From Pantoea sp. CCBC3-3-1 (GTDB lineage: Bacteria > Pseudomonadota > Gammaproteobacteria > Enterobacterales > Enterobacteriaceae): 64,000 nucleotides of DNA. Below are positions 35,361 to 46,302 of the stretch, in pieces. A program made the position numbers and the translations under genes. Every line of letters begins with the position of its first letter. The first letter of the stretch is position 1. Below the pieces are notes generated by a model. The model searched no databases, was not told the origin of the DNA, and was given only the letters and a program-made list of their open reading frames with translations. The stretch spans positions 1,674,001-1,738,000 of the forward strand of contig NZ_CP034363.1 in NCBI RefSeq assembly GCF_007981265.1. Reading direction: 5' to 3'.

Positions 35361-36491
35361 TTACCTTTGCGGCTTCCCGGAAAACAGGAAGCGCAGCAAC
35401 GGGATGCGCAGATGGATCTCGTAAAGAATAAAGGCAATACCGAAAACAAAGGCCAGGCCAGTGAAAAAGCCCAGCGTGTTATTACCGATGTGCGGCACCA
35501 CGAAAATTCCGTACAGGATGGTCAGCGGATGGTGTACCAGATAGATAAACAGCGAGGCATTAACCAGATAGGTTACGCGCGGTGAATGAGAATTCAGAAA
35601 GCGGTGGCCCAACGAGAACACCACATTCACCATCCACAATCCCATCATCATCGACACTATCGCATCGATTTCATACAGCCAGCCCTCTCCTTTACTCCAG
35701 GTCTGATTTGCCACATAGGCAACGAAAGCCAGCGCCGAGCCGATAAATGTCCAGGGGACAGGTTTAACCAGCAATGCTTTAATCGCCGGATATTTCCATG
35801 CCATTGCGCCAAGTACAAAGAAGGGTAAGAAGAACAGTGATTGCATAAAGGCATAGTTAAACAAGCCATTACTCAACAGCTGCGGCTCGAATATAAACAG
35901 AAAACGACGTACTGCACCCCAGCCAAGGCTACAAAGCAAAATAGCGAAGCTGAGTTTGGTCCAGTTAATATCGGCATAATCTTTTGCCGGGCGCTGAGCA
36001 TCCCGCAGCCATTTAAACATCGCCATTCCGGCAACAGTCAGGACCACCAGCACCAGTAAAAACCAGAGATGAGAAATTAAATCCCAGGAGAGGGCATTGA
36101 ACTTTTGATAAAGCGTCAGGTTGCTCCAGTCGCCGATCTTCGTCGTCCAGGCTTTTATCATAAAAAATTGAGGTACTGTCAGCAGCGGTATCGCCGCCAG
36201 CATAGGAATGCCAACACGCTCCAGACGCACTTTCAGCCAGTGCCTCGACGCATATTTCAAAAAAAGCATATAGGAAAAATAACCGGAAATGACAAAGAAG
36301 ACCTGCATGCGAAAAGCATGAATAAAATCATTTAACAACGTCAGCCATTCGGAGGACGCCAGGCTATTTACTGACCATGCCTGGCTCGAATAAATCAGGG
36401 AGACGTGAAACGGCACGCCCAAAAGCATCAGATAAGCCCGGATCGAATCAAAAAAATATTCTCGTTGCTGTGTTTTTTCCGTCATATTCAT
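35361..36491 (-). CDS. opgC: Osmoregulated glucan succinyltransferase OpgC (MdoC)
   Basis: Acyltransferase-3 membrane protein of 376 residues with about ten membrane segments, adding succinyl groups to periplasmic glucans. [27 protein letters not shown] and [23 protein letters not shown] carry the conserved His and Arg residues of the family; the C-terminal [20 protein letters not shown] is as in E. coli. Divergent from opgG, as in E. coli. ATG at 36491 or 36485 is possible. Confidence 0.93.
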   Translation of the reverse strand: MNMTEKTQQREYFFDSIRAYLMLLGVPFHVSLIYSSQAWSVNSLASSEWLTLLNDFIHAFRMQVFFVISGYFSYMLFLKYASRHWLKVRLERVGIPMLAAIPLLTVPQFFMIKAWTTKIGDWSNLTLYQKFNALSWDLISHLWFLLVLVVLTVAGMAMFKWLRDAQRPAKDYADINWTKLSFAILLCSLGWGAVRRFLFIFEPQLLSNGLFNYAFMQSLFFLPFFVLGAMAWKYPAIKALLVKPVPWTFIGSALAFVAYVANQTWSKGEGWLYEIDAIVSMMMGLWMVNVVFSLGHRFLNSHSPRVTYLVNASLFIYLVHHPLTILYGIFVVPHIGNNTLGFFTGLAFVFGIAFILYEIHLRIPLLRFLFSGKPQR

Positions 36492-36725
36492 CCCATATTC
36501 AACGTGTTACAGCGTTTGCTCGCCCTGAGCCACGCTAAAGCTTACCGCTTACTCTAGTTGAGAAAACACGGGTATACTATCAGGGGAATCTGTATCCGCT
36601 AAGCACTTGAGAACAGGGCGCTAAAAGCAACAAATGAGAGGAACAAAAACGTTGTTGAGCTGTCGGAATGCTGAATTATCCATTAAGATGGATGGGATTG
36701 ATTTAAGCACACGAAAGGGGGGGAT

Positions 36726-38294
36726 GTGCTGATTAAAATGAAAAATAAGCCAGAACTGATGAAATTGCGCTTACTTGGTGCAACAGTTTTGCTGTCAATG
36801 TATGCCAGTTCAAGCTGGGCTTTTAGCATTGATGACGTCGCAAAACAGGCGAAAGATTTGGCAGGGAAAGGGTACGAAGCGCCAAAAAGCAATTTGCCTT
36901 CCCAATTGCGCGATATGAAATATGCTGATTATCAGCAGATCCAGTTCAATCGCGATAAAGCCTGGTGGAGTAAGCTGAAGACCCCGTTCAAGCTGGAGTT
37001 TTACCATCAGGGCATGTATTTCGATACGCCAGTGCAAATTAATGAAGTGACCGCCACCAGCGTGCACGAGATTAAATACTCGCCGGATTATTTTAATTTC
37101 GGCAACGTTAAGCACGATCCTGAAACGGTCAAAAATCTGGGCTTTGCCGGATTTAAAGTTCTCTATCCGTTAAACAGTAAAAACAAGAAAGACGACGAGA
37201 TTACCAGCTTCCTGGGCGCCAGCTACTTCCGCGTTATCGGCGCGGGTCAGGTATATGGCCTTTCTTCTCGTGGTCTGGCTATTGATACGGCGCTGCCGTC
37301 CGGCGAAGAGTTCCCACGCTTTAAAGCATTTTGGGTGGAACGGCCTAAACCGTCTGACAAGCATCTGGTTATCTATGCGCTGCTGGATTCGCCACGTGCC
37401 TCCGGTGCCTATCGCTTTACCATCACGCCAGGCAAAGAATCGACTGTTGACGTGCAGTCTAAAGTCTACCTGCGCGATAAAGTGGGCAAGCTGGGCGTAG
37501 CGCCACTCACCAGCATGTTCCTGTTTGGTCCAAGCCAGCCATCCACGCAGGTGAACTACCGTCCGGCGCTGCATGACTCTAACGGGCTTTCTATTCACGC
37601 CGGTAACGGTGAGTGGATCTGGCGTCCGCTGAACAACCCAAGGCATCTGGCGGTGAGCACCTTTACCGTTGAGAATCCACAAGGCTTTGGTTTGCTGCAA
37701 CGCGGCCGTGATTTTGCCAAATATCAGGATCTGGACGATCGTTACGATCTGCGCCCAAGCGGCTGGATCGAACCGCAGGGTAAATGGGGTAAAGGCCATA
37801 TCGAACTGGTTGAAATCCCAACGGCAGATGAAACCAACGACAACATCGTGGCTTTCTGGACGCCGGAAACCCTGCCTGAACCAGGCAAAGAGATGAACTT
37901 CAAATACCGCCTGCATTTCACGCGTGATGAGAACCAGCTGCACTCGGCGGACACCGCCTTTGTGAAAGATACGCTGCGTTCAACTGGCGACGTGAAGCAG
38001 TCCAACCTGGTTCGCCAGCCGGACGGCACCGTGGCCTTTGTCGTCGACTTTACCGGTCAGGATATGAGTAAACTGCCGGAGAATACGCCGGTAACGCCAC
38101 AGGTGAGCATCGGTAACAACGGCGAGCTGGTGGAAAACAGCGTGCGTTACAACCCTGTTACCAAAGGGTGGCGTCTGATCATGCGCCTGCGCGTGAAAGA
38201 CAACAAACAGCCTACGGAAATGCGTGCTGCGCTGGTTAACGGTGACAAGACGCTGACGGAAACCTGGAGCTATCAGTTGCCTGCCAATGAATAA
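36726..38294 (+). CDS. opgG: Periplasmic glucan biosynthesis protein OpgG (MdoG)
   Basis: A 522-residue periplasmic protein needed to build osmoregulated periplasmic glucans. The mature part begins [26 protein letters not shown], with near identity to E. coli (511). Signal peptide [21 protein letters not shown]. Starts are ambiguous: GTG 36726 (after a GGGGGGAT stretch), ATG 36738 and ATG 36759; the last gives exactly the E. coli-like length but has no ribosome site. The stop overlaps opgH by 8 bp. Confidence 0.95.
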   Translation: MLIKMKNKPELMKLRLLGATVLLSMYASSSWAFSIDDVAKQAKDLAGKGYEAPKSNLPSQLRDMKYADYQQIQFNRDKAWWSKLKTPFKLEFYHQGMYFDTPVQINEVTATSVHEIKYSPDYFNFGNVKHDPETVKNLGFAGFKVLYPLNSKNKKDDEITSFLGASYFRVIGAGQVYGLSSRGLAIDTALPSGEEFPRFKAFWVERPKPSDKHLVIYALLDSPRASGAYRFTITPGKESTVDVQSKVYLRDKVGKLGVAPLTSMFLFGPSQPSTQVNYRPALHDSNGLSIHAGNGEWIWRPLNNPRHLAVSTFTVENPQGFGLLQRGRDFAKYQDLDDRYDLRPSGWIEPQGKWGKGHIELVEIPTADETNDNIVAFWTPETLPEPGKEMNFKYRLHFTRDENQLHSADTAFVKDTLRSTGDVKQSNLVRQPDGTVAFVVDFTGQDMSKLPENTPVTPQVSIGNNGELVENSVRYNPVTKGWRLIMRLRVKDNKQPTEMRAALVNGDKTLTETWSYQLPANE

Positions 38295-40848
38295 GTCTAC
38301 TGCTCTACCCACTGAATACATTGATGCGTTGCCCCTTTCCGAGCCGCGGAAAGGGGCGCTGCGCGAGACGCTGTCCACGCAGTCGGATAATGCCTTCAGC
38401 GAGCTACATCAGTCGCTGAGTGGAAAAGATTCGGCGGTGGAGCGTCCCGACGACGCGCCTCTGGAGTCGGTCAAATCACGTATTGAGATGACGTGGCCAG
38501 ACTCCGTGGGCAAAGGGGAACAGTTCGCTGAAGACCCGCTGCATCGCACTACGCTGAAGGCTATGCCGAAGCACACCCGTTCTTCCATGTACCCGGAAGC
38601 CTGGCGCACTAACCCTGTTGGTCGCGCCTGGGACTCCCTGCGTGGTCGTAAATCGAAGCCTCGCTATGCCAATGCGGAAGAGCAGCGTTCGGAAGAAAAA
38701 TGGCGTCATGTCGGTTCGATTCGTCGCTATATTCTGCTGCTTCTGACCATTGCACAGACGGTGATCGCCACCTGGTACATGAAAACCATTTTGCCTTATC
38801 AGGGCTGGGCGCTGATCGATCCGATGGAAATGATCAACCAGAACTGGCAGCAATCCGTATTGCAGATCCTGCCTTACGTGCTGCAAACGGGGATCCTGTT
38901 CCTGTTTGCCGTGCTGTTCTGCTGGGTCTCAGCGGGGTTCTGGACCGCGCTGATGGGCTTCCTGCAACTGCTGATAGGTAAAGATAAATACAGCATTTCA
39001 TATAACAGTAACGATCAGGATCCGATTAACCCGGAACACCGCACCGCGCTGATTATGCCAATCTGTAATGAAGACGTTGAGCGCGTATTTGCGGGCCTGC
39101 GTGCTACCTGGGAATCCGTGGTCAGAACGGGTGAACAGCAGCACTTTGACGTCTACATTCTCAGCGACAGCTACAATCCGGATATCGCCCTGGCTGAACA
39201 AAAAGCCTGGATGGAGCTGGTGCGTGATGTCGGCGGGGAAGGGCGTATCTTCTATCGCCGTCGTCGTCGTCGTGTGAAGCGTAAGAGCGGTAATATCGAT
39301 GACTTCTGCCGCCGTTGGGGCAGCCAGTACAGCTATATGGTGGTGCTGGATGCGGACAGCGTGATGAGCGGTGAGTGTCTCACCGGTCTGGTGCGCATGA
39401 TGGAAGCCAATCCGAACGCCGGTATTATCCAGTCTTCGCCAAAAGCGTCAGGCATGGATACGCTGTATGCGCGTTGCCAGCAGTTCGCCACGCGCGTCTA
39501 CGGTCCGCTGTTTACGGCGGGTCTGCACTTCTGGCAGTTGGGTGAATCGCACTACTGGGGTCATAACGCTATTATCCGCGTGAAGCCGTTCATTGAGCAC
39601 TGTGCCTTAGCGCCGCTGCCTGGTGAAGGTTCTTTTGCCGGTTCGATATTGTCGCATGACTTCGTGGAAGCCGCGCTGATGCGTCGTGCTGGCTGGGGCG
39701 TATGGATTGCTTACGATCTGCCGGGTTCCTACGAGGAACTGCCGCCAAACCTGCTGGACGAGCTGAAGCGCGACCGTCGCTGGTGTCACGGCAACCTGAT
39801 GAACTTCCGTCTGTTCCTGGTAAAAGGGATGCACCCGGTACACCGTGCGGTGTTCCTGACCGGCGTAATGTCCTATCTGTCTGCACCCTTGTGGTTTATG
39901 TTCCTGGCGCTTTCTACTGCCTTACAGGTGGTGCATACGCTAATGGAACCGACCTACTTCCTGCAGCCGAGACAGTTGTTCCCGGTCTGGCCGCAGTGGC
40001 GTCCGGAACTGGCGATAGCGCTGTTCTCCACCACCATGGTTCTGCTGTTCCTGCCGAAGCTGCTCAGTATCATTCTGATCTGGTTCAAGGGCGCAAAACC
40101 TTATGGCGGGATCCTGCGCGTGACCCTTTCTCTGTTCCTGGAAGTCCTGTTCTCAGTCCTGCTGGCACCGGTACGTATGCTGTTCCATACCGTGTTTGTG
40201 GTCAGCGCGTTTCTCGGTTGGGAAGTGGTCTGGAACTCTCCGCAGCGTGATGATGATGCAACGCCATGGAGCGAGGCTTTTAAACGCCACGGTTCACAGA
40301 TGGCATTGGGCATTGTTTGGGCCGCAGGCATGGGCTGGCTGGATCTGAACTTCCTGTGGTGGCTGGCACCGATCGTCTTCTCACTGATCCTGTCGCCATT
40401 CGTGTCGGTATTTTCCAGCCGGTCAACAACCGGTTTGGCCTCTAAGCGCGCAAAACTGTTCCTGATCCCGGAAGAGTTTGAGCCGCCAAGAGAGCTGGTT
40501 GATACCGAGCGTTACAATCAGCTGAATCGCGAGCGTGCGCTGAAAGATGGCTTTATGCATGCGTTGTTTAACCCATCGTTTAACGCCCTGGCAAGCGCAA
40601 TGGCAACGTCGCGTCACCTGAAAAGCGAGATTCTTGAGTTTGCCCGCGATCGCCGTGTTGAACAGGCGCTGAGCGAATCGCCAGCTAAACTGGATCGGGA
40701 TCGTCGCCTGGCGCTGATCAGCGACCCGGTAACGTTGTCGCGGATGCATTACCGCTTGTGGCAAAATGCCGACAAGTATCACGACTGGTTTGATTATTAC
40801 CGGTCGCTGAAAATGAATCCTCTGGCGATCCAGTCAACGAAACTGTAG
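38287..40848 (+). CDS. opgH: Glucan glucosyltransferase OpgH (MdoH)
   Basis: An 853-residue inner-membrane GT2 enzyme (E. coli 847) that polymerises glucose from UDP-glucose and passes it to the periplasm. Catalytic motifs: [19 protein letters not shown] (DxD), [16 protein letters not shown] and RDRRWCHGN (QxxRW equivalent). About eight membrane segments. Overlaps opgG by 8 bp, a bicistronic operon controlled by osmolarity in E. coli. Confidence 0.96.
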   Translation: MNKSTALPTEYIDALPLSEPRKGALRETLSTQSDNAFSELHQSLSGKDSAVERPDDAPLESVKSRIEMTWPDSVGKGEQFAEDPLHRTTLKAMPKHTRSSMYPEAWRTNPVGRAWDSLRGRKSKPRYANAEEQRSEEKWRHVGSIRRYILLLLTIAQTVIATWYMKTILPYQGWALIDPMEMINQNWQQSVLQILPYVLQTGILFLFAVLFCWVSAGFWTALMGFLQLLIGKDKYSISYNSNDQDPINPEHRTALIMPICNEDVERVFAGLRATWESVVRTGEQQHFDVYILSDSYNPDIALAEQKAWMELVRDVGGEGRIFYRRRRRRVKRKSGNIDDFCRRWGSQYSYMVVLDADSVMSGECLTGLVRMMEANPNAGIIQSSPKASGMDTLYARCQQFATRVYGPLFTAGLHFWQLGESHYWGHNAIIRVKPFIEHCALAPLPGEGSFAGSILSHDFVEAALMRRAGWGVWIAYDLPGSYEELPPNLLDELKRDRRWCHGNLMNFRLFLVKGMHPVHRAVFLTGVMSYLSAPLWFMFLALSTALQVVHTLMEPTYFLQPRQLFPVWPQWRPELAIALFSTTMVLLFLPKLLSIILIWFKGAKPYGGILRVTLSLFLEVLFSVLLAPVRMLFHTVFVVSAFLGWEVVWNSPQRDDDATPWSEAFKRHGSQMALGIVWAAGMGWLDLNFLWWLAPIVFSLILSPFVSVFSSRSTTGLASKRAKLFLIPEEFEPPRELVDTERYNQLNRERALKDGFMHALFNPSFNALASAMATSRHLKSEILEFARDRRVEQALSESPAKLDRDRRLALISDPVTLSRMHYRLWQNADKYHDWFDYYRSLKMNPLAIQSTKL

Positions 40849-40879
40849 GTTCTTTTGGCCCGTGAAGGGCCATCAGCAA

Positions 40880-40913
40880 CAAAAACCGGGAACAAGGGTT
40901 CCCGGTTTTTTTA
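40880..40913 (+). terminator. Terminator of opgGH
   Basis: AAAAACCGGGAA / TTCCCGGTTTTTTT hairpin with a six-base loop and T run, about 35 bp after opgH. The A run on the other side makes it usable by yciE on the minus strand. Confidence 0.88.
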
Positions 40914-40942
40914 TGTCAACAACAAAGAGTTACGTGAGGCGG

Positions 40943-41449
40943 CTAGACTTTCGCTTCCACGCCAGGTGCCGCCGAACGCACCATAAACTGCTCGGTAACG
41001 TCAGGCAAGTGAGTCAGGCACCAGTCGGCCATTGCCACTTCCTGTTCGCGAATTTGTGCAAAGATCTTCGCCCCCTCAGTATCGCCGACCAGCTCGGCCG
41101 CCGCAATCAATGAGGTGTAGTTGGCGATTTCGAAATTCTCGAAGACGTAACCGCTGATCGCGCCTTTCACGACTTCATCATCGGCCAGCATGCCACCCAT
41201 GGCCTGTCCAAGCGCGGTTAATTTACCTACCGCATCTTTCAGGGTGGAGTGAGAGGTATCGTAACGGTCAATAACGGACTGAACCAACACCTGCTGCTGA
41301 CGCGTCTCTTCAATATGTTGTTCAATGCGGGCTTTGAGGTCCGGGTAATGCTCCAGACGTCCGGCCATTTTTTCCAGCATGCTTTCGGCCTGTTTTTCCA
41401 TGGCATGTGCATCTTTTACCCATGCCAGATAATTCTCTTGGTGAGTCAT
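40943..41449 (-). CDS. yciE: Ferritin-like stress protein YciE (DUF892)
   Basis: A 168-residue four-helix protein, same length as E. coli YciE. HAMEKQAESMLEKMAGRLEHYPDLKARIEQH and GYVFENFEIANYTSLIAAAE give the Glu/His pattern of a ferritin-like di-metal site. Family members are RpoS-controlled and linked to stress survival; no enzyme activity is established. In E. coli it follows yciG-yciF; here yciF is directly upstream but yciG is not, while a KGG protein lies at 5470. Confidence 0.92.
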   Translation of the reverse strand: MTHQENYLAWVKDAHAMEKQAESMLEKMAGRLEHYPDLKARIEQHIEETRQQQVLVQSVIDRYDTSHSTLKDAVGKLTALGQAMGGMLADDEVVKGAISGYVFENFEIANYTSLIAAAELVGDTEGAKIFAQIREQEVAMADWCLTHLPDVTEQFMVRSAAPGVEAKV

Positions 41450-41521
41450 AAAAAGTACCTCTTTTAATTTTTTTCAGACACGCCTTGCAGGCGTGAGATT
41501 TAAGGTTGCCGCCGATGTTTA

Positions 41522-41998
41522 TTAAGGCTGTTGTTCAGCGATACCCGTCAGTTTTTCATCTGTGGCTTTTTCTTCTGCCAGCGTTTCTGCCAGCAGCTTT
41601 GCTGCATCCTGATAGCCGAGTTTCACGGCCATCGCGTAGAGCGTGCCGTAAGTCGCGATTTCATAATGTTCAACTTTTTGCGCCGCGCCGATCAGCCCGG
41701 CATCCCTGACGGGACCTGCCTCAACCGAATCGATAATTTCCTGAGCTTCTTCTGCAAGTCCCTCAAGCGCATGACACTTCATACGTTTGATCCGCACGCC
41801 TTCGGTACTTTCTACCAGCTGATCGAGTCGCTCAATTTGCCCGTGGGTTTCTTCAAGATGCTGTTTAAACGCGGCAACAAGCTTTTCATCAGTTGCCGCG
41901 CGGGCCATTTTAGGCAGAGCCCGGGTGATCTGTTTTTCTGCACTGTAAATATCTGATAAGTCGTGAATGAACAGATCTTCCATCGTTTTAATCGTCAT
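41522..41998 (-). CDS. yciF: Ferritin-like stress protein YciF (DUF892)
   Basis: A 158-residue protein matching E. coli YciF: DLFIHDLSDIYSAEKQITRALPKMARAA, LEETHGQIERLDQLVES and AAQKVEHYEIATYGTL. Four-helix ferritin-like fold with Glu/His metal ligands (AEKQ, EETH, EHYE). Same operon as yciE (72-bp gap). Expected to be induced in stationary phase or osmotic and acid stress. Confidence 0.93.
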   Translation of the reverse strand: MTIKTMEDLFIHDLSDIYSAEKQITRALPKMARAATDEKLVAAFKQHLEETHGQIERLDQLVESTEGVRIKRMKCHALEGLAEEAQEIIDSVEAGPVRDAGLIGAAQKVEHYEIATYGTLYAMAVKLGYQDAAKLLAETLAEEKATDEKLTGIAEQQP

Positions 41999-42379
41999 TA
42001 TTTGCTCCGGTCAGGTAGAGGTAAAAGGAAATAAGAAAAAACAGGAGGACTTTAGAACAAGGTTAGCTTATTATTTTCATTCCTGTGGAAAAGAGTAAGT
42101 TCAATATTTAATTTAAGCGGGTAAAAAGGACAGTTAACAGGTGGATTTGAAGCGGAACTCTAACCGATTCATCAGGTTAGACGTGGCGTTGAAAGAAAAA
42201 AAACGATGGAAAAATATTATTGATCTAGCCACATTTAAAATTTCTGAAATAAATAAGAACATGATGATAGTAAATTACATTAATCTGTTAATCATTTAGT
42301 CCGCCATGAAATAAAATTTCACTGGCGGACCGTTAATAAATTTTTCAAGTCGGGAATTATCGAATTTCATGTCCAGTTT
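41999..42379. other. AT-rich intergenic region yciF / alcohol dehydrogenase
   Basis: About 380 bp, AT-rich, no gene seen. It must contain the yciFE promoter and, near 42299-42331, the terminator of the dehydrogenase. Confidence 0.5.
42299..42331 (-). terminator. Terminator-like hairpin of the zinc dehydrogenase
   Basis: Minus-strand GTCCGCCAGTGAAAT / ATTTCATGGCGGAC stem, followed by TAAATGATT, about 50 bp beyond the dehydrogenase stop. Strong stem, weak T-tract. Confidence 0.55.
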
Positions 42380-43573
42380 TCAGAGCGTTGCGTGCTCCAC
42401 GTTCAGCCCGGGTATCAGAATAATTTTTCGGCACTCTTCCTCACGTTTTTCGAAAATTTTATAGCCGCGTGCCGCATCCTCAAGCGGCAGATGATGGGTT
42501 ACAATCTCTTCCGGCTTTAAATGGCCTTGTTCTATAAGCTGAAGCAGATCGGGAAGGTAAGCATGCACATGCGTTTGTCCCATCTTGAAAGTCAGTCCTT
42601 TATCGAACGCATCGCCAAAGAGGAAACCGTGGATAAAGCCTGCATAAACGCCCGGCACGCTGACGATGCCGCCTCGTCGTACGGCGGCGATGCACTGACG
42701 AAGCGCCTTGCCGCTGCTGCCTTCAAGCTTCAAATTACTTAATACGGTCTCGGTCAGACTGCCTTTCGCTTCAAAGCCCACCGCATCAATCACCGCATCC
42801 ACACCGCGGTGCCCGGCGCTATGTTCAATAATCCAGGCAGCAGGATCGTCATTATCATCAAAATTGATGGGGATCACACCGTAGCGTTCGCGGGCAAATT
42901 CAAGGCGATAAGGATGGTGATCGATCATGAAAATCTGTTCTGCACCGGCCAATCGTGCACAGGCCGCGCTTAACAATCCAACCGGACCTGCACCAAAGAT
43001 CGCTACGCTTGACCCTTTCTTAAGCTCCGCATTTTTAACGGCCTGCCACGCCGTTGGCAAAATATCGGAAAGAAACAGTACCTTCTCATCCGCCAGCGTA
43101 TCAGGGACTTTAAACGGTCCGGTATTGGCTTTGGGCACCCGAACATATTCCGCCTGACCACCGGGGACGCCACCATACAATTTACTGTAACCAAACAGCG
43201 CCGCAGGTGGGGTAATGCTTTTGCGATTTAAGGTTGCGCCCTTGCCGCTGTTGGTATTTTCGCAGGCCGCATACTGGTGCAGATGGCAGAAAAAACAGTC
43301 GCCGCAGGCAATGACGAAAGGAATAACAACCCGATCGCCTTTCGCTACGTTAGTTACCCCGCTGCCCGTTTCGACAACTTCACCCATAAATTCATGACCA
43401 AAAATATCACCGTGATGCGTACCAGGAATTTTGCCCCGGTAGAGGTGCAGGTCAGAACCACAAATTGCCGTAGCGGTTACACGCAAAATAATATCATCGG
43501 GCGCTTCGATACCAGGATCGGGCATAGTATCGACACTAACCCGATGTGGGCCATGATAAGTCAGGGCTTTCAT
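42380..43573 (-). CDS. Zinc-dependent alcohol/formaldehyde dehydrogenase-like protein
   Basis: Medium-chain dehydrogenase of 397 residues. Catalytic zinc ligands: Cys in [10 protein letters not shown] and [10 protein letters not shown]; structural-zinc loop [17 protein letters not shown] with four Cys (one spaced by His). Rossmann motif [18 protein letters not shown]. The long insert [38 protein letters not shown] is typical of glutathione-independent formaldehyde dehydrogenase-like enzymes. Substrate unknown. It lies beside yciEF and may be part of the same stress set, in a segment absent from the E. coli opgH-yceK gap. Confidence 0.87.
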   Translation of the reverse strand: MKALTYHGPHRVSVDTMPDPGIEAPDDIILRVTATAICGSDLHLYRGKIPGTHHGDIFGHEFMGEVVETGSGVTNVAKGDRVVIPFVIACGDCFFCHLHQYAACENTNSGKGATLNRKSITPPAALFGYSKLYGGVPGGQAEYVRVPKANTGPFKVPDTLADEKVLFLSDILPTAWQAVKNAELKKGSSVAIFGAGPVGLLSAACARLAGAEQIFMIDHHPYRLEFARERYGVIPINFDDNDDPAAWIIEHSAGHRGVDAVIDAVGFEAKGSLTETVLSNLKLEGSSGKALRQCIAAVRRGGIVSVPGVYAGFIHGFLFGDAFDKGLTFKMGQTHVHAYLPDLLQLIEQGHLKPEEIVTHHLPLEDAARGYKIFEKREEECRKIILIPGLNVEHATL

Positions 43574-43864
43574 AGGCTCAGCTCCGGTTATGGATCGGAA
43601 GAGGGAGAAAAATTGGGACGATCGGTGAAGAGGCGGTTCTTTTTAAGCGCATTACCTGGTCCTTATACTCAGACAAAGTTAATAAAGCATAGAACAAGAA
43701 TGCAGTTTCAATTGTTGATTGTCCGTGATGCAGGCGATGAACAATGTCATGTAGGGTGAGGCGGGAAGAAGTGATATTTACACTATTTTTGCGTTTTCAG
43801 GTCATCGTTGCGCAAACTGTTCCTGTACAATGGCGCGTTTTTTATTCAGTAAGAGGAAATAATA

Positions 43865-44101
43865 GTGACGCTTTTACGTAGCATGCTGGTGGGAATGTCT
43901 ATTCTGACCCTGACCGGATGCGGCAGTATTATTAGCCGGACGTTTCCGGGGCAGGGCCACAGCAACCAGTATTATCCTGGCGTGCAGTGGGATGTCCGTG
44001 ATACGCCCTGGCGCTTTCTGACCATTATCGATCTCCCGCTGTCGCTGGTGGTCGATACTTTGCTGCTGCCTGTTGATGCGCATCACGGACCTTATGAGTA
44101 A
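43865..44101 (+). CDS. yceK: YceK/YidQ family lipoprotein
   Basis: A 78-residue lipoprotein: signal peptide MTLLRSMLVGMSILTLTGC with lipobox LTGC (Cys19), then GSIISRTFPGQGH and DTPWRFLTIIDLPLSLVVDTLLLPVD as in E. coli YceK. Starts with GTG after AAGAGGAAA. Function unknown. E. coli has it directly after opgH; here yciEF and a dehydrogenase intervene. Confidence 0.92.
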   Translation: MTLLRSMLVGMSILTLTGCGSIISRTFPGQGHSNQYYPGVQWDVRDTPWRFLTIIDLPLSLVVDTLLLPVDAHHGPYE

Positions 44102-44107
44102 GGTCGG

Positions 44108-44515
44108 TTACTCCCAGCGATCGGCCCGATCGGAATCGCTGTTATCGTCTTCCCACTCTTCCGCCGCGGCTTTACCTTCTTCAGTATCGGCTGGCGGTTC
44201 GAGCTGGAACTCGCCCTCGTCCCATTCATGCAGCGTATTTTCCGGCAGCCATTCCTGACGCAGTTCGATCTCATCGAAATCGCCGTCGAAAATAGCCTGT
44301 GCGGCTTCACCACTGCGCAGCGCCAGACATTCTCCCTCATCGCTCTCGTCGGTAAAGAACTCGGCCTGCCACATGATATCGCCGTCCTGCATAACATATT
44401 TTTGCAGGTTGAACTGGCTTACGGATGCATCATCTTCTTCCAGCTCTGGATTAGCGGCCAGGTACTCTTCACGTGCGGCGTCAATAGCCTCTTCCAGCGT
44501 TGCATACATGCTCAT
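44108..44515 (-). CDS. msyB: Acidic protein MsyB
   Basis: A 135-residue strongly acidic cytoplasmic protein (E. coli MsyB 124), a suppressor of secretion mutants. MSMYATLEEAIDAAREEYLAANPE, YVMQDGDIMWQAEFF and LHEWDEGEFQLEPPADTEEGKAA match E. coli; the extra length is an acidic tail (EWEDDNSDSDRADRWE). Start 44515 chosen over 44533 because GGAGAAA lies just before it and E. coli starts MTMYATLEEA. Convergent with yceK. Confidence 0.93.
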   Translation of the reverse strand: MSMYATLEEAIDAAREEYLAANPELEEDDASVSQFNLQKYVMQDGDIMWQAEFFTDESDEGECLALRSGEAAQAIFDGDFDEIELRQEWLPENTLHEWDEGEFQLEPPADTEEGKAAAEEWEDDNSDSDRADRWE

Positions 44516-44621
44516 GGGGTTTCTCCGTAACAAAATTTGCAGGTTTATGAAGGATAGTCGAAGATCTGAGGGGGTAAAACGTGGAGCGAAAAAAAAATTA
44601 TTAGGGATTTGTTTAATATTA

Positions 44622-45302
44622 TTAATCAGTTACAGGCGGCCGGGCAATCTGTGCAGGCAGCTGATACATCGAATCTATCACCACATCGGCTCCAGCCGCT
44701 TTCAGTCGCTCCGCATGATCGCGCCAGGTATGTGCGCCACCGGTAAAGCCTGCAACATACATCCCTGCACGTTTTGCGGCCGTTACGCCATGTACGGAAT
44801 CTTCAATAACCAGCGTGTTTTCAGGGACAGCTCGCATAACCGCCGCGGCATGAAGGAAGATATCGGGCTGCGGTTTACCGCGATTTGGCCCAAGATCGAC
44901 AGCCGAGAAGACAGAGCCGGGAAACAACGACTTCAGCCCTACGTGCGTTAACATAAAATCGAGCTGTTCCCGACCCGAATTAGAACAAATGCATTTAGGA
45001 TAATCCAGCTGGCTGATAACCTCGTACGTGCCGGTAATGCGCCTTAATTTTTCCTCAAATTCGCTATATAAAGCGTTATAAAATGTCTGATGAAGCGTAT
45101 CGGGAAGGTTAACGCCGCTTTCTTCGCGCACTTTTGTTATCAGCTCATTCCACGCCAGCCCGCTGTAATGCGTGCAGAACGCCTCAAGGCCGATAACAAC
45201 GCCGTGCTGCTCAAGCAGCGCGCGGGTAAGATTGATGCCGATAATTTCTGAATCAACCAGCACGCCATCACAGTCAAAAATAATCAGATCGAGTTGTTTC
45301 AT
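44622..45302 (-). CDS. HAD-family phosphatase in a PTS operon
   Basis: A 226-residue haloacid-dehalogenase hydrolase. Motif I DCDGVLVDSE (nucleophile Asp), motif II CSNSG, Lys in NRGKPQPDIF and motif IV VIEDSVHG are complete; the cap domain is of the beta-phosphoglucomutase/YieH type. Start 45302 chosen for the AGGAAGAG site; the frame extends to 45365. Last gene of the eight-gene PTS operon, 64 bp after the aldolase. It may dephosphorylate a sugar phosphate intermediate or side product. Confidence 0.85.
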   Translation of the reverse strand: MKQLDLIIFDCDGVLVDSEIIGINLTRALLEQHGVVIGLEAFCTHYSGLAWNELITKVREESGVNLPDTLHQTFYNALYSEFEEKLRRITGTYEVISQLDYPKCICSNSGREQLDFMLTHVGLKSLFPGSVFSAVDLGPNRGKPQPDIFLHAAAVMRAVPENTLVIEDSVHGVTAAKRAGMYVAGFTGGAHTWRDHAERLKAAGADVVIDSMYQLPAQIARPPVTD

Positions 45303-45366
45303 CTGCTCTTCCTGAAGGGGGCTGGTCACGGCAAAAGCACGTGACCAGCCAGGGATAAACGGCAAT

Positions 45367-46278
45367 TTATGCCGGCACCAGCACTTTTTTATGCTTATGC
45401 AGCAGCTGCTGAATATCCCGCAGCCGTCCTACGGCAACGGAAGAAAGCTTCTCTTTGGAGACGTTGCGGTCCAGTGAAATGCAGTCTTTCCACAGTGAGC
45501 GTCCGGCAATAACGCCTGAAGCACCATTGCGCAGAGAAATATCAACCTGCCGGAGAAAAGTCTGGTGATCGACACCCGCAGAAAGCACGGCCCAGGGAAT
45601 ATCGCCGCAAATCTCTGTTACCTTAGCGCAGGCCGTTTCCGTGCCAGGATAGGGAATTTTCAGCACCTTGGAACCGCAATCAATACAGGCCTGACAGCCG
45701 TCCTGAATCAGCTGCGGAATTTTACTTTGATAAACGTCACTGCTCTCATTTTCCAGTTGATAAGTCAGGAACTCCACCACCAGCAGCAGATCCTCGCGAG
45801 CAAAATCGGCAATGACTTCACGCAGCGTAGCAAGATTAGCGGTGTTCGCTTCCGGCGTATCCATACGCAGATAAATCATAATTTTACCACCGGTCGCGCC
45901 CAGTTCACGGACTTTACGGGCGTTAACGCCCTCGACCATTTTAGAGATGCGGTATCCCTGCGGTGACGTATCCCAGCCGGAAGCGTCCAGCCCGACCAGT
46001 AAGCCGGTATTGCGCGGCACTACATCCTCATCAACGATACCCGGCACGGCACAAATCGGATCAACCAGTACGCAGCCTGCTTCGGCGGCAAGATAACGGG
46101 TAATATCGTATTTGGTCTTGCCCAACGTTTCATTGCTAATTTTTGCCTGCTCTTCTGGCGTAGCGGCTAACAACGTTCGCATACCGCCACGCTGGTCACA
46201 GGCGACGACCATCATCGATCCCGTAGCATCACAGATCATTTGATAACCACGACGTTCGGCTGTTGTCATTTTATTCAT
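45367..46278 (-). CDS. Class I aldolase, LacD / YihT-like
   Basis: A 303-residue TIM-barrel aldolase resembling tagatose-1,6-bisphosphate aldolase LacD and sulfofructose-phosphate aldolase YihT. MMVVACDQRGGMR at the start, a KIMIYLRMD strand, and the Schiff-base Lys in SKVLKIPYPG; LSAGVDHQTFLRQV and GASGVIAGRSLWKD form the phosphate site. ATG 46278 is chosen because GAGGT lies nine bases upstream; ATG 46293 overlaps that site. In the operon it should cleave the bisphosphate made by the PFK-like kinase. Confidence 0.85.
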   Translation of the reverse strand: MNKMTTAERRGYQMICDATGSMMVVACDQRGGMRTLLAATPEEQAKISNETLGKTKYDITRYLAAEAGCVLVDPICAVPGIVDEDVVPRNTGLLVGLDASGWDTSPQGYRISKMVEGVNARKVRELGATGGKIMIYLRMDTPEANTANLATLREVIADFAREDLLLVVEFLTYQLENESSDVYQSKIPQLIQDGCQACIDCGSKVLKIPYPGTETACAKVTEICGDIPWAVLSAGVDHQTFLRQVDISLRNGASGVIAGRSLWKDCISLDRNVSKEKLSSVAVGRLRDIQQLLHKHKKVLVPA

Positions 46279-46302
46279 TAGAGTAAACCTCATTGAGAAA
46301 AA

